From positions 62,001 to 126,000 of the forward strand of contig NZ_JFHL01000009.1 of NCBI RefSeq assembly GCF_003664995.1: 64,000 bases of DNA, in the 5' to 3' direction. Below the pieces are notes generated by a model. The model saw only the letters and a program-made list of their open reading frames with translations. It made no database searches and was not told the DNA's origin. Positions 1-6,907 of the stretch are shown in pieces. The translations under genes and the position numbers were made by a program. This stretch comes from Mesotoga sp. BH458_6_3_2_1 (GTDB taxonomy: Bacteria > Thermotogota > Thermotogae > Petrotogales > Kosmotogaceae). Position 1 is the stretch's first letter, and every line of letters starts with the position of its first letter.

Positions 1-393
1 AAACTCGAACGTGACTCTCCCTGGAAGAAGCCCACTGGTGTATTCCTCGTACTTCCACAGTGCCGTACTTTCGAGAGTCTCTCTATCAAGGGAAGAAGCG
101 TCGACTGTCACATTAGGCGTTTCCACCTCGGTCAGATTGCCCGTGCTTGCCGGAGTGGGAGGAATTGGTAGAGAAGGCGTGATTTCTTCTGCGGGATTCT
201 CATCGAAGAAGCCGTCAAGATTGAAGAGATCGTCAAAAGAATCCATAGCAAGAATCTCTAGTGCCATATCTTCGAAAGAATTCGTGACAGTAGCATCAGA
301 AGAGTCTGAATTATCGCTGTTCCCCGCCAGACTTGTAATTGTTATAAGGACGAACATCATAAAAGATAAATAGTGAAATAAATGCCTTCTCAT
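1..393 (-). CDS. Secreted protein of unknown function (N-terminal part; continues beyond the window)
   Basis: This reading frame on the minus strand starts at an ATG at 393 and stays open for 131 codons to the window edge. The N-terminus MRRHLFHYLSFMMFVLITIT is a typical signal peptide (basic start, then a hydrophobic stretch). It is followed by an acidic, Ser/Thr/Pro-rich segment with phrases such as DNSDSSDATVTN and a proline stretch near residues 70-80, the composition of a flexible linker. The visible C-terminal part (LWKYEEYTSG) begins to look folded. I do not recognise a family. No strong ribosome binding site is obvious upstream, so the start rests mainly on the signal peptide. Confidence 0.6.
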   Translation of the reverse strand, partial: MRRHLFHYLSFMMFVLITITSLAGNSDNSDSSDATVTNSFEDMALEILAMDSFDDLFNLDGFFDENPAEEITPSLPIPPTPASTGNLTEVETPNVTVDASSLDRETLESTALWKYEEYTSGLLPGRVTFEF

Positions 394-764
394 ACTGTCC
401 AATCACCCACATGGCAATTATACGCTATTTTCAGAAACACGAAGCTCATGTTTTGGGGCAGCAAAGACTGGAAGTCCTTCGTTCCAAAGCAAAATCGGTT
501 CATCGTTTCCAGTTAAGATCAAGAACCAATAGCAAGACGTCGAATCACGGCCCAAAGTGACGGGTAGTAACTCTCCTCGGATAGCCTAACATCGTCATTC
601 CGGGCTTGACCAGGAATCTCTCATTAAAGCTGTGGAGATTGTATATGATAACGCTTCTGAAGGGAAAGAGTATCTTCTTTCAAGAACGAAAAACTGCTCT
701 TCATTATCGGTTACCATTAAGAACCAAGAGTAAGATGCCGCATAGATCGTTATGGATCATAGAC
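394..764. other. Intergenic stretch with no gene seen
   Basis: The 370 bases between the secreted-protein gene and the promoter upstream of the leader ORF hold no convincing gene. A 60-codon open frame at 606-788 has no ribosome binding site and low-complexity content. A short hairpin (ATTCC...GGAAT) lies near 596-616. Nothing else is supported. Confidence 0.5.
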
Positions 765-794
765 TTTTCAAAAGACCCCAATGTGTAGTATGAT
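765..794 (+). promoter_or_regulatory. Possible sigma-A promoter for the leader ORF and rsgA
   Basis: A TATGAT -10-like hexamer lies at 789-794, with a TTTTCA -35-like hexamer at 765-770 (18-base spacer). Transcription would begin near 801, just before the strong ribosome binding site of the 24-codon ORF. The -35 match is only 4/6, so this is tentative. Confidence 0.35.
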
Positions 795-822
795 TAGTTG
801 TTCTATGAAGGAGGTGGTGTTC

Positions 823-897
823 ATGGTAGATAACTTCGATGATTTCTTTAACCCCATGGGTTCTTACACCGCGCTTCTTCTGGAATCTAATTGCTGA
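823..897 (+). CDS. 24-codon leader peptide upstream of rsgA
   Basis: A short frame begins with ATG at 823, nine bases after a strong GGAGG (810-814), and encodes MVDNFDDFFNPMGSYTALLL followed by ESNC and TGA. It is too short for usual gene callers. Codons 11-17 contain the 5' arm of a terminator hairpin whose 3' arm lies at 928-944 and which ends in a T-tract. That arrangement is what transcription attenuation by a translated leader requires: a ribosome on codons 11-24 would prevent the terminator from folding and let RNA polymerase read into rsgA. The regulatory role is inference; the ORF, ribosome binding site and hairpin are visible. Confidence 0.5.
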   Translation: MVDNFDDFFNPMGSYTALLLESNC

Positions 898-955
898 AAG
901 GCAATTTATTCCGATTATTCGACCACGGCGGTAAGAACCCGTGGTTTTTTTCTTT
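854..955 (+). terminator. Attenuator-like terminator between the leader ORF and rsgA
   Basis: The 5' arm CCATGGGTTCTTACACCGC (854-872) pairs with GCGGTAAGAACCCGTGG (928-944), interrupted by one or two mismatches and followed by seven Ts. Inside lies a second perfect stem, AATTGC-TGAAAG-GCAATT (889-906), extended by GGAAT/ATTCC, so the whole 90-base stretch folds as nested hairpins. The outer 5' arm is within the leader ORF. It sits 38 bases upstream of the rsgA start. Confidence 0.65.
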
Positions 956-988
956 CTTTAAACCAACTCGAATAATTGGAGGTAAATC

Positions 989-1882
989 ATGAATGGTGAG
1001 GTAACTAATGTTCAGAAAGGCATGATAGAAGTAAGATCTGAGTCAGGCGAATTCTTTCGCTGTCTTCTAAGAGGAAAGCTTCTTCAAAAGGAAAGAACAG
1101 AAAAGAACGTTGTTGCCGTTGGCGACAGGGTGTTTTTCGAAAAGCTTCAGAAGGACCAGGGAATAATTACCGAGGTTCTTCCCCGTGACAAATGTCTTGT
1201 CAGGAAAGGGGCAGGCAAAAAAGGGAGACATCTCCATCAGGTTATCGCCGCAAACGTCGATCAGGTTATTATTGTCGTGGCGATAAAGGATCCCCCTTAC
1301 CATAAGAGCTTGATCGAAAGGTACATTACTGCAGCGAGAGGTTCGGATCTTGACGTCATAATTGTTTTCAACAAAGATGACCTGGGCCTATCTGAAGAAA
1401 CGAAAGCAGACATCCAGAAATATCGTGATCTTGGATACCGGGTCTTTCTTACGAGTACCTTCTCCGGAACTGGCATAGAAGAGGTCAACTCGGCTCTTCA
1501 GGGGAGGTCTTCGGTGCTGGCAGGAAGTTCCGGTGTCGGAAAATCCTCTCTAGTGAACGCGATTTGCAGTTCAAACGTTAAAACCGGCGAAGTAAGTGAC
1601 TCCACACACAAGGGGAAGCATACAACCACTTCCTCTCAGGTGCATCTTCTTCCTTATGGAGGGAGAATTATTGATGTTCCCGGAATGAGAGAGTTTGCAA
1701 TAAGTGGAACGGAAGGTCTTGACGAAGCATTTGATGATATAGTGGAACTTTCCGCAAAGTGCAGGTTCAGAGACTGCACCCACACCGTCGAGCCGGGATG
1801 CGCGGTTCGCGAGGCTGTAGCCAACGGAATTCTCGACAAAAGAAGACTTCGAAACTACCTGAAAATTAAGACTGAAGAGTAA
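989..1882 (+). CDS. rsgA: Ribosome small subunit-dependent GTPase RsgA (YjeQ)
   Basis: RsgA is a circularly permuted GTPase that works in late 30S maturation, checking the decoding centre and releasing RbfA. The 297-residue product has the expected order: an N-terminal OB-fold (about 1-75), then the G4 motif NKDD near residue 128 preceding the P-loop GSSGVGKSS near 178, G3 DVPGM near 228, and a C-terminal zinc-knuckle region CRFRDCTHTVEPGC near 257-270. Length and motif order match the family well. The ATG at 989 follows GGAGG by seven bases. Upstream is a leader ORF with a terminator, which suggests that expression is coupled to translation; downstream is a clear terminator, so the transcript ends here. 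Confidence 0.95.
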   Translation: MNGEVTNVQKGMIEVRSESGEFFRCLLRGKLLQKERTEKNVVAVGDRVFFEKLQKDQGIITEVLPRDKCLVRKGAGKKGRHLHQVIAANVDQVIIVVAIKDPPYHKSLIERYITAARGSDLDVIIVFNKDDLGLSEETKADIQKYRDLGYRVFLTSTFSGTGIEEVNSALQGRSSVLAGSSGVGKSSLVNAICSSNVKTGEVSDSTHKGKHTTTSSQVHLLPYGGRIIDVPGMREFAISGTEGLDEAFDDIVELSAKCRFRDCTHTVEPGCAVREAVANGILDKRRLRNYLKIKTEE

Positions 1883-1883
1883 G

Positions 1884-1908
1884 GCCCCGGTTCTCCGGGG
1901 CTTTTCTT
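1884..1908 (+). terminator. Rho-independent terminator of rsgA
   Basis: The stem GCCCCGG-TTCT-CCGGGGC (1884-1901), immediately after the rsgA stop codon, is followed by TTTTCTTT. This is a classic intrinsic terminator. Confidence 0.85.
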
Positions 1909-1924
1909 TCGTTCTATGTAATAC

Positions 1925-2330
1925 CGTAAACAGCGGTCACTTTGTCATCTCGGCAGATGCTTTAGGAAGTTACTCGCTTTGCTCTCCCCAAAAGAAGCAT
2001 TCTTGAAACCTCACAATATCATTCGTAGAACCTGCCCTTAATACAACCTGTTCAGCGCTCCCAAATTGTAATCCCGTGATGTATTTGCACGGGATCTCGG
2101 CTTCTGAAGGGCCTCGTAAGGCCGTGGCCGGGGATAGCGGGTAGGGGGTTGGAGAGAGCAAGTAAAACTCGTCCACCGTTGACGGTCCACCGTCCTCGGA
2201 GAAGACCGCAGAGCGAGGAACTGTTCCTAGTTCTTGGCTAAGGTCAGAAATCAAGACCTAGATGCTGAAACAAGTTCAGCATGACGAAATAGGACGTTTC
2301 CGTGTTGACCAGGCGCTTTCATACCGCTGT
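1925..2330. repeat. Repeat island I (non-coding mosaic of palindromic elements)
   Basis: No gene is seen in this 400-base stretch. It holds pieces that recur elsewhere in the window. GTCCACCGTTGACGGTCCAC at 2171-2190 belongs to the element found at 20393, 20571 and 51952. TCCCGTGATGTATTTGCACG near 2072-2091, a hairpin with CCCGTG/CACGGG arms, is an inverted relative of the sequence near 10130-10160. The 94-codon open frame on the minus strand here runs through these repeats and has no coding features. Confidence 0.6.
2171..2202 (-). repeat. Dispersed 32-bp repeat, divergent copy
   Basis: Read on the minus strand this is a variant of the 32-bp element seen at 20393-20424 and 20571-20602, with core ACCGT-NN-ACGGT. 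It differs at several positions from the other three copies. Confidence 0.55.
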
Positions 2331-2335
2331 GGCAT

Positions 2336-2364
2336 TAAAAAACAAGACCCGGCTAATGCCGGGC
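2336..2364 (-). terminator. Intrinsic terminator downstream of tmRNA
   Basis: On the minus strand the stem CCCGGC-ATTA-GCCGGG is followed by TCTTGTTTTTT. It lies about 70 bases past the tmRNA CCA end, in the right orientation to end that transcript. Confidence 0.7.
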
Positions 2365-2433
2365 CTTTACATAGAAAATACTAAGTATTGCTTCCTCGCT
2401 TCACAGCTTCGGTGCAATTAGCTCTAACAGAAT

Positions 2434-2784
2434 TGGTGGAGGCGGCGAGAGTCGAACTCGCGTCCGAAACCAAATTCCTTGCAGGCTCTCCGAGCGCATC
2501 CTGTGATCATCGTCAACAGTCAAGACTTCACAGGCAGAGTCCGACTGTCCTAGCCCCTAAGTTTCCCCGAGAATTCGGGGCACATCCACGGGTAAGGTCT
2601 GATTTTCTGACGCCCTTCATAGCCCACCAGACCAAAAAGCTATTCGGACGGCTACTTATTAATTATTAAGCAGCAAGTGCAAATTCGTTATTGGCATTTC
2701 TGCTTTTCCGGTTTTTTAACGCGGCTCCGGGACCTCGGCTCGCTCCTTCAAGTTCATTGACCCCGTCGAAACCGTTTCGCCCCC
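2434..2784 (-). ncRNA. ssrA: Transfer-messenger RNA (tmRNA)
   Basis: tmRNA with SmpB rescues stalled ribosomes and tags the nascent chain for proteolysis. On the minus strand the 351-nt RNA begins GGGGGCGAAACGGTTTCGAC, the hallmark tmRNA 5' end, and ends with a T-arm (GAGTTCGACTC) and encoded CCA. The acceptor arms GGGGGCG and CGCCTCC pair over seven positions with one G-U. The mRNA-like part has an open frame ending NANNEFALAA then TAA (stop at 2666-2668); the hydrophobic ALAA ending is the conserved degradation signal. The exact resume codon cannot be fixed by eye. Pseudoknot-rich segments occupy the remainder. A strong promoter lies directly upstream and a terminator downstream. Confidence 0.95.
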
Positions 2785-2791
2785 AATGATA

Positions 2792-2820
2792 ATTATATCA
2801 TCGGTCTGTATGGTTGTCAG
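2792..2820 (-). promoter_or_regulatory. Sigma-A promoter of tmRNA
   Basis: On the minus strand, CTGACA (2815-2820), a 17-base spacer and a perfect TATAAT (2792-2797) lie eight bases before the tmRNA 5' end. The -35 box overlaps the last codons of the neighbouring activator gene. Confidence 0.8.
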
Positions 2821-4507
2821 CGAGACCGTACTTTTCAAGCTTATAGTATAGACTCCTTATGCTTATCCCGAGTTCGTTTGAAGTCTTTGTCTTATTCCAG
2901 TCGTTTCTTTCGAGGGCTTCGCTGATGATCTCTTTTTCATAGTCTTCCATCAACACTGTCAGGTTTCCCACCGGCAGTTCGCCGCGCTTCTCCGGTCTTT
3001 CAATGACTCCCTTTATGTGAGAAGGCATTATTGTTTTCTCTTCGAGTTCCATACTGATCATTGCCCTACCGATGATGTTTTCGAGCTCCCTAACGTTGCC
3101 AGGCCAATCGTGTTTTTTGAACAGTGTTAAGACGGCCGGATCGATTCCCGCGACCATCCTGCCATACTCCTGATTGAGCCTCATTACTACCAGTCTTGCA
3201 ATCTCGGGAATATCTTCTGGTCGCTCCCTCAACGAGGGGATAACTATTGGAACTACGTTCAAACGGTAGTACAAATCAGGAAGAAACTCTCCGGCTGCAA
3301 CTAGCTTTTCCAAACTGACATTCGTTGCAGCGATCACCCGTACATCCAGTTTGACTGTCTCATTTCCTCCAACGGGCTTTATCTCTTTATCCTGAAGGAA
3401 TTTAAGGAATTTCGACTGGACTGAAAGACTCATCTTCGCGACTTCATCCAGGAATACCGTTCCTCCGTTTGCTTCCTGAAGAAGTCCCTTCTTTCCTCCG
3501 CGGCGCGCTCCAGTGAAGGCTCCTTCAACATAACCGAAGAGCTCTGACTCAAGCAGAGTTTCGGGCAGCGCGGCGCAGTTCACACTAATAAAGCTCGCAT
3601 CTCGCCTATCACTTGAATGGTGTATTGCATGGGCAAAGAGCTCTTTTCCCGTACCGCTCTGACCGTTAAGCAAGACCGTCGCCTTTGTAGTCGAGACCTT
3701 TCTCGCCTGATCTATTGCGACCTGCATCAATTTAGACGATCCGGCAATGTCATCGAAGGTGTACTTTGCCCTCATGTACCTCAGGAGTCTCTTGGTATCT
3801 TCAAGTTCCCTCGCAAGTCTTTCGATTTCTGATATGTCGTGGATAACGCCGACACTTCCTTTGAATGAGCCTTTCACGAAGAGCGGTGTAACATTTACCA
3901 ATACTTCTTTCTTGTTTGGACCAACCTTGAGCCTTGCGTTATATATAGGCTTCCTTGTCCTCGCCACTTCAAGATGAAGCGAGGAACCCTCCGCTATGTC
4001 CACAGTTGCCATCTTTCCAATCACGTAATCTGGGCTCATTCCAGTGATTCTCGTATAAGCTTTGTTTACGAGAACGATCTTCCCCTTTTCATCGGCAACG
4101 GAAATCGCATCATAAGTGCTGTCAATAATCGAAGTCAAGAGCCCTTCCATCTCTTTGTGATTAATGACTTCTTCGGCCATTTTCTCGACGTTTGTGATAT
4201 CTCGAAAGACGGCCATTGCAGCGTGAACTAAACCGTTCGAGTTCACTATCGGAAATCTCGAAGTAACAATGGTCTTCTCTTTCAGGTACTGAATTCTATT
4301 CAGCTCAGCTTCGCCGCTTTTCAAGACAATGTGGAGCCTTGTGTTTGGGATAATTTCTCTCACGGGCGCACCAACCGCTTCTTCCCCGTCTACTCCCAGT
4401 ATGTTGAGTGCCTCGTCATTTATGAACGCTATTGTCTCGTCTGAATCGACGACGATGATCCCCTCGATAAGAGAATTCAGGATCTTTTCGAAAAGCTCTC
4501 TTTCCAT
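2798..4507 (-). CDS. Sigma-54-dependent type transcriptional activator with two PAS domains
   Basis: A 569-residue bacterial enhancer-binding protein. It has two PAS sensor domains (about 1-110 and 120-235; the second carries the typical GMSPDYVIG phrase), an AAA+ ATPase domain (about 255-480) with Walker A GQSGTGKE near 282, the sigma-54 contact loop GAFTGA near 327 and Walker B FLDEVAKM near 350, and a C-terminal Fis-type HTH (about 525-565). Intact GAFTGA implies action on sigma-54 holoenzyme; the ligand is not evident. The start ATG overlaps the ksgA stop as TAATG, so the two are translationally coupled. Whether this genome encodes RpoN cannot be seen here. Confidence 0.9.
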   Translation of the reverse strand: MERELFEKILNSLIEGIIVVDSDETIAFINDEALNILGVDGEEAVGAPVREIIPNTRLHIVLKSGEAELNRIQYLKEKTIVTSRFPIVNSNGLVHAAMAVFRDITNVEKMAEEVINHKEMEGLLTSIIDSTYDAISVADEKGKIVLVNKAYTRITGMSPDYVIGKMATVDIAEGSSLHLEVARTRKPIYNARLKVGPNKKEVLVNVTPLFVKGSFKGSVGVIHDISEIERLARELEDTKRLLRYMRAKYTFDDIAGSSKLMQVAIDQARKVSTTKATVLLNGQSGTGKELFAHAIHHSSDRRDASFISVNCAALPETLLESELFGYVEGAFTGARRGGKKGLLQEANGGTVFLDEVAKMSLSVQSKFLKFLQDKEIKPVGGNETVKLDVRVIAATNVSLEKLVAAGEFLPDLYYRLNVVPIVIPSLRERPEDIPEIARLVVMRLNQEYGRMVAGIDPAVLTLFKKHDWPGNVRELENIIGRAMISMELEEKTIMPSHIKGVIERPEKRGELPVGNLTVLMEDYEKEIISEALERNDWNKTKTSNELGISIRSLYYKLEKYGLADNHTDR

Positions 4508-5322
4508 TACTCACCCGTTTTCGGGTTTACACCACCTTCGGGATACATATTTCTGAACAGCCTAACAAAATCCTCTTTATTCAGCTCTTCGGCTCTCACA
4601 TCTGCCTCGATTCCGGACAACTGCAACAGACTCTCGGGAAACTCGACCAGACCCTTCAGGTTGTTCTTTAGCTTCTTGCGTCTCTGAGAGAAACATTGCC
4701 TGACAAATCTCCTGTAAGCGGTTCTTTCCTCTCTTTCAATCGGAGCATTTCCGAGCAGCGAAAGCTGAATTACCATGGAATCTACCTCGGGCTGAGGAAT
4801 AAACTCCTTCCTAGAGACATGGAAGAGCTCGGTTACTTCCGCAAACGTGTTGACATTCACCGTCAGTATACCGTATTCCTTCGTTCGAGGTGTTGCGGTC
4901 AATCTGTCTGCATACTCCTTCTGAACCATCAAGACTGCCTTATCAAAGGTCGGTCCATCAAACATGATTTTTTCAATGATTGGAGAGGTGATGTAGTAGG
5001 GAATGTTGGCAACATAGGTTACGGGTTCGGGCAGCGAGCTTAGATCTGCTTTTAGAAAATCCTCGTACAAGAGTTTGCATCTTTCGCCTTCAAGCCTTTT
5101 GTTACCCTCTTCGAATCTTCCGTCAATCTCGAAGCCAATTACTTTGAAGCCTCTCTCCAGCAACACAGCCGTAAGTGAACCTGAACCAACGCCAATTTCG
5201 ACAACAGTTGAAGAAGTATCCATTTCAGCTGAGTCTACTATCCTTCTAGAAATCTTGTCGGACTTCAGGAAGTTCTGACCCAAAGCTCTATTGAGTCTTA
5301 TGTTTATCGATCTTTCTGCCAT
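4507..5322 (-). CDS. rsmA: 16S rRNA dimethyladenosine transferase (KsgA/RsmA)
   Basis: KsgA dimethylates the two adjacent adenosines near the 3' end of 16S rRNA during 30S maturation. The protein shows GQNFL near the N-terminus, SAM-binding VVEIGVGSGSLT, the catalytic NIPYYITSP motif, and the helical C-terminal domain with QCFSQRRKKL. Two in-frame ATGs are adjacent; the first (5325) abuts the GGAGGG ribosome binding site, so the second at 5322 has better spacing and is chosen (271 residues). The stop overlaps the start of the downstream activator gene. Pairing with rsgA and tmRNA in the same few kilobases makes this a ribosome-maintenance neighbourhood. Confidence 0.95.
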   Translation of the reverse strand: MAERSINIRLNRALGQNFLKSDKISRRIVDSAEMDTSSTVVEIGVGSGSLTAVLLERGFKVIGFEIDGRFEEGNKRLEGERCKLLYEDFLKADLSSLPEPVTYVANIPYYITSPIIEKIMFDGPTFDKAVLMVQKEYADRLTATPRTKEYGILTVNVNTFAEVTELFHVSRKEFIPQPEVDSMVIQLSLLGNAPIEREERTAYRRFVRQCFSQRRKKLKNNLKGLVEFPESLLQLSGIEADVRAEELNKEDFVRLFRNMYPEGGVNPKTGE

Positions 5323-5370
5323 CATCCCTCCGTTTCAGAAAGGGTTCTGTAGGAGCTACCCAATCTAAGC

Positions 5371-5393
5371 AAAAACCCGTCAGAAAGACGGGT
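5371..5393 (-). terminator. Terminator of tRNA-Ser(GGA)
   Basis: On the minus strand ACCCGTC-TTTCT-GACGGGT is followed by TTTTT, just downstream of the tRNA 3' end and before ksgA. Confidence 0.8.
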
Positions 5394-5400
5394 GGTTTTC

Positions 5401-5491
5401 TGGCGGAGAGAGTGGGATTTGAACCCACGGACGAGTTGTGCTCGTCATACGCTCTCCAGGCGTACGCCTTCGACCGCTCGGCCATCTCTCC
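5401..5491 (-). tRNA. tRNA-Ser(GGA)
   Basis: A 91-nt class II tRNA with a long variable arm. The acceptor stem is GGAGAGA/TCTCTCC with discriminator G and encoded CCA. The anticodon stem TACGC/GCGTA encloses loop CTGGAGA, giving anticodon GGA (serine UCC/UCU). The T-arm GGGTTCAAATCCC is intact. Confidence 0.95.
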
Positions 5492-5501
5492 AACAGTGAC
5501 A

Positions 5502-5530
5502 ATTATATAGTCCATACTTTGAGTTGTCAA
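5502..5530 (-). promoter_or_regulatory. Consensus sigma-A promoter of tRNA-Ser(GGA)
   Basis: On the minus strand a perfect TTGACA (5525-5530), a 17-base spacer and a perfect TATAAT (5502-5507) end ten bases before the tRNA 5' end. Confidence 0.9.
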
Positions 5531-5590
5531 CGAGATTCTATGGTAAACTAAATGATAGGTATAGAAATGTTTATATTCAGGGGTGATTTG

Positions 5591-6907
5591 ATGAAGAAGC
5601 TATTCGGAACAGACGGCATCAGGGGAGTTATTAACGAAGAGCTAACGCCCGAACTTGCCATGAAGCTTGGCAACGCAATTGGAAGATACTACCTGGGAAA
5701 GTACAACAGGTTTATCATAGCAAAGGATACGAGAAACTCCGGTGACCTTCTAGAAAGTGCAATGGCTGCCGGTGCGGCCTCAGCTGGTATGAACGTTGAA
5801 TTTGTCGGAGTAATTCCCACTCCGGCTCTTGCATACATTACCAAGAGCGAAAACACTCTGGGAGCAGTTATTTCAGCCTCTCACAATCCGGCTGTCTACA
5901 ACGGGATCAAGGTGCTGGCTAAAGGGATGAAGATTTCAGACGAAGACGAAGTGGAAATTGAGAACCTGATAATAGACAACCCTTACCATTACACGGTCTT
6001 CTCAGGAGTTGGGAAGATCAGACAAGTAGACCATTACAGAGATGAGTATATTGATTACATAGTGGGTCTCTACGGGACTGAAAAGCTTCCTTCAGAAGGG
6101 ATCGTAGTTGACGGTGCAAACGGGGCAATATCGACCGTGATATCAATGGTATACGAAAGCCTAGGCATTGAGGCCGACCTACGCGGTATCAGACCAAACG
6201 GAATAAACATAAACGACGGCTGTGGTTCGCTTTTTCCGGAATACCTGGGAAATTCTCTCCAGCAAGGGCAAATTGGGGTGCTCTTTGACGGTGATGCCGA
6301 CAGATGTCTCTTTGTTTTACCCGGCTCGAGGTTGATAGATGGAGACATGTTGATGGCTCTAAACTCCATAAAGATGGTTAGTCAGGGAAGACTGAAGGGC
6401 AACAGAGTTGTTGCAACTGTTATGTCGAATCTCGGCTTCGAGAAATACCTGACTTCCAGAAATCTTCTCCTGGACAGGACGAAGGTCGGTGACAAGTACG
6501 TACTTGAGAGAATGCTGCAGACAGGAGGCGTTCTTGGTGGAGAACAGTCAGGCCATATCATTTTCCTTGACAGAAGCTCAACCGGCGACGGACTGATCAC
6601 TTCTCTCGAAACTCTCAATACTCTTGAAGAGCTTGGGGAGACTCTTGAACAATTTGTAGACTCTTTTCCCGTTTATCCTCAGTTGTTGAAGAATGTCCCC
6701 GTCTCAGACAAAAAGGGTGTAATGGAAGACAGAAAGCTCAAAGATAGGCTTGAAGAGCTCAAGAAAAGAGAGGATTTGCGTGTTGTTCTCAGGCCTTCTG
6801 GAACTGAACCCTTCGTAAGAGTAATGGTTGAAGGAATAGAATCATCGCAGGTCGAAACTGTCTGCCAGGAGTTGGTCGAACTGGTCGAGGAGTGCAGTAA
6901 TGGATAG
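5591..6907 (+). CDS. glmM: Phosphoglucosamine mutase GlmM
   Basis: GlmM interconverts glucosamine-6-phosphate and glucosamine-1-phosphate for UDP-GlcNAc and peptidoglycan synthesis. The protein begins [12 protein letters not shown], the family hallmark, which fixes the start at ATG 5591 rather than an upstream ATG at 5552; a GGGGTGA site precedes it. The active-site serine loop is ISASHNP near residue 97, the metal-binding loop DGDAD near 233 and the phosphate-binding loop RPSGTEP near 401. At 438 residues it has the usual length. Its last codons overlap the uvrA start by eight bases, so the two genes are probably co-transcribed. Confidence 0.95.
   Translation: MKKLFGTDGIRGVINEELTPELAMKLGNAIGRYYLGKYNRFIIAKDTRNSGDLLESAMAAGAASAGMNVEFVGVIPTPALAYITKSENTLGAVISASHNPAVYNGIKVLAKGMKISDEDEVEIENLIIDNPYHYTVFSGVGKIRQVDHYRDEYIDYIVGLYGTEKLPSEGIVVDGANGAISTVISMVYESLGIEADLRGIRPNGININDGCGSLFPEYLGNSLQQGQIGVLFDGDADRCLFVLPGSRLIDGDMLMALNSIKMVSQGRLKGNRVVATVMSNLGFEKYLTSRNLLLDRTKVGDKYVLERMLQTGGVLGGEQSGHIIFLDRSSTGDGLITSLETLNTLEELGETLEQFVDSFPVYPQLLKNVPVSDKKGVMEDRKLKDRLEELKKREDLRVVLRPSGTEPFVRVMVEGIESSQVETVCQELVELVEECSNG

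Noticed and set aside
606-788. A 60-codon open frame upstream of the rsgA leader
   Set aside because: No ribosome binding site, no motif, and the frame runs through the likely promoter.
2388-2669. A 93-codon open frame on the plus strand
   Set aside because: It lies antisense to tmRNA and its translation matches no protein pattern.
5288-5530. An 80-codon open frame on the minus strand
   Set aside because: It covers the tRNA-Ser gene and its terminator, so it is a shadow.
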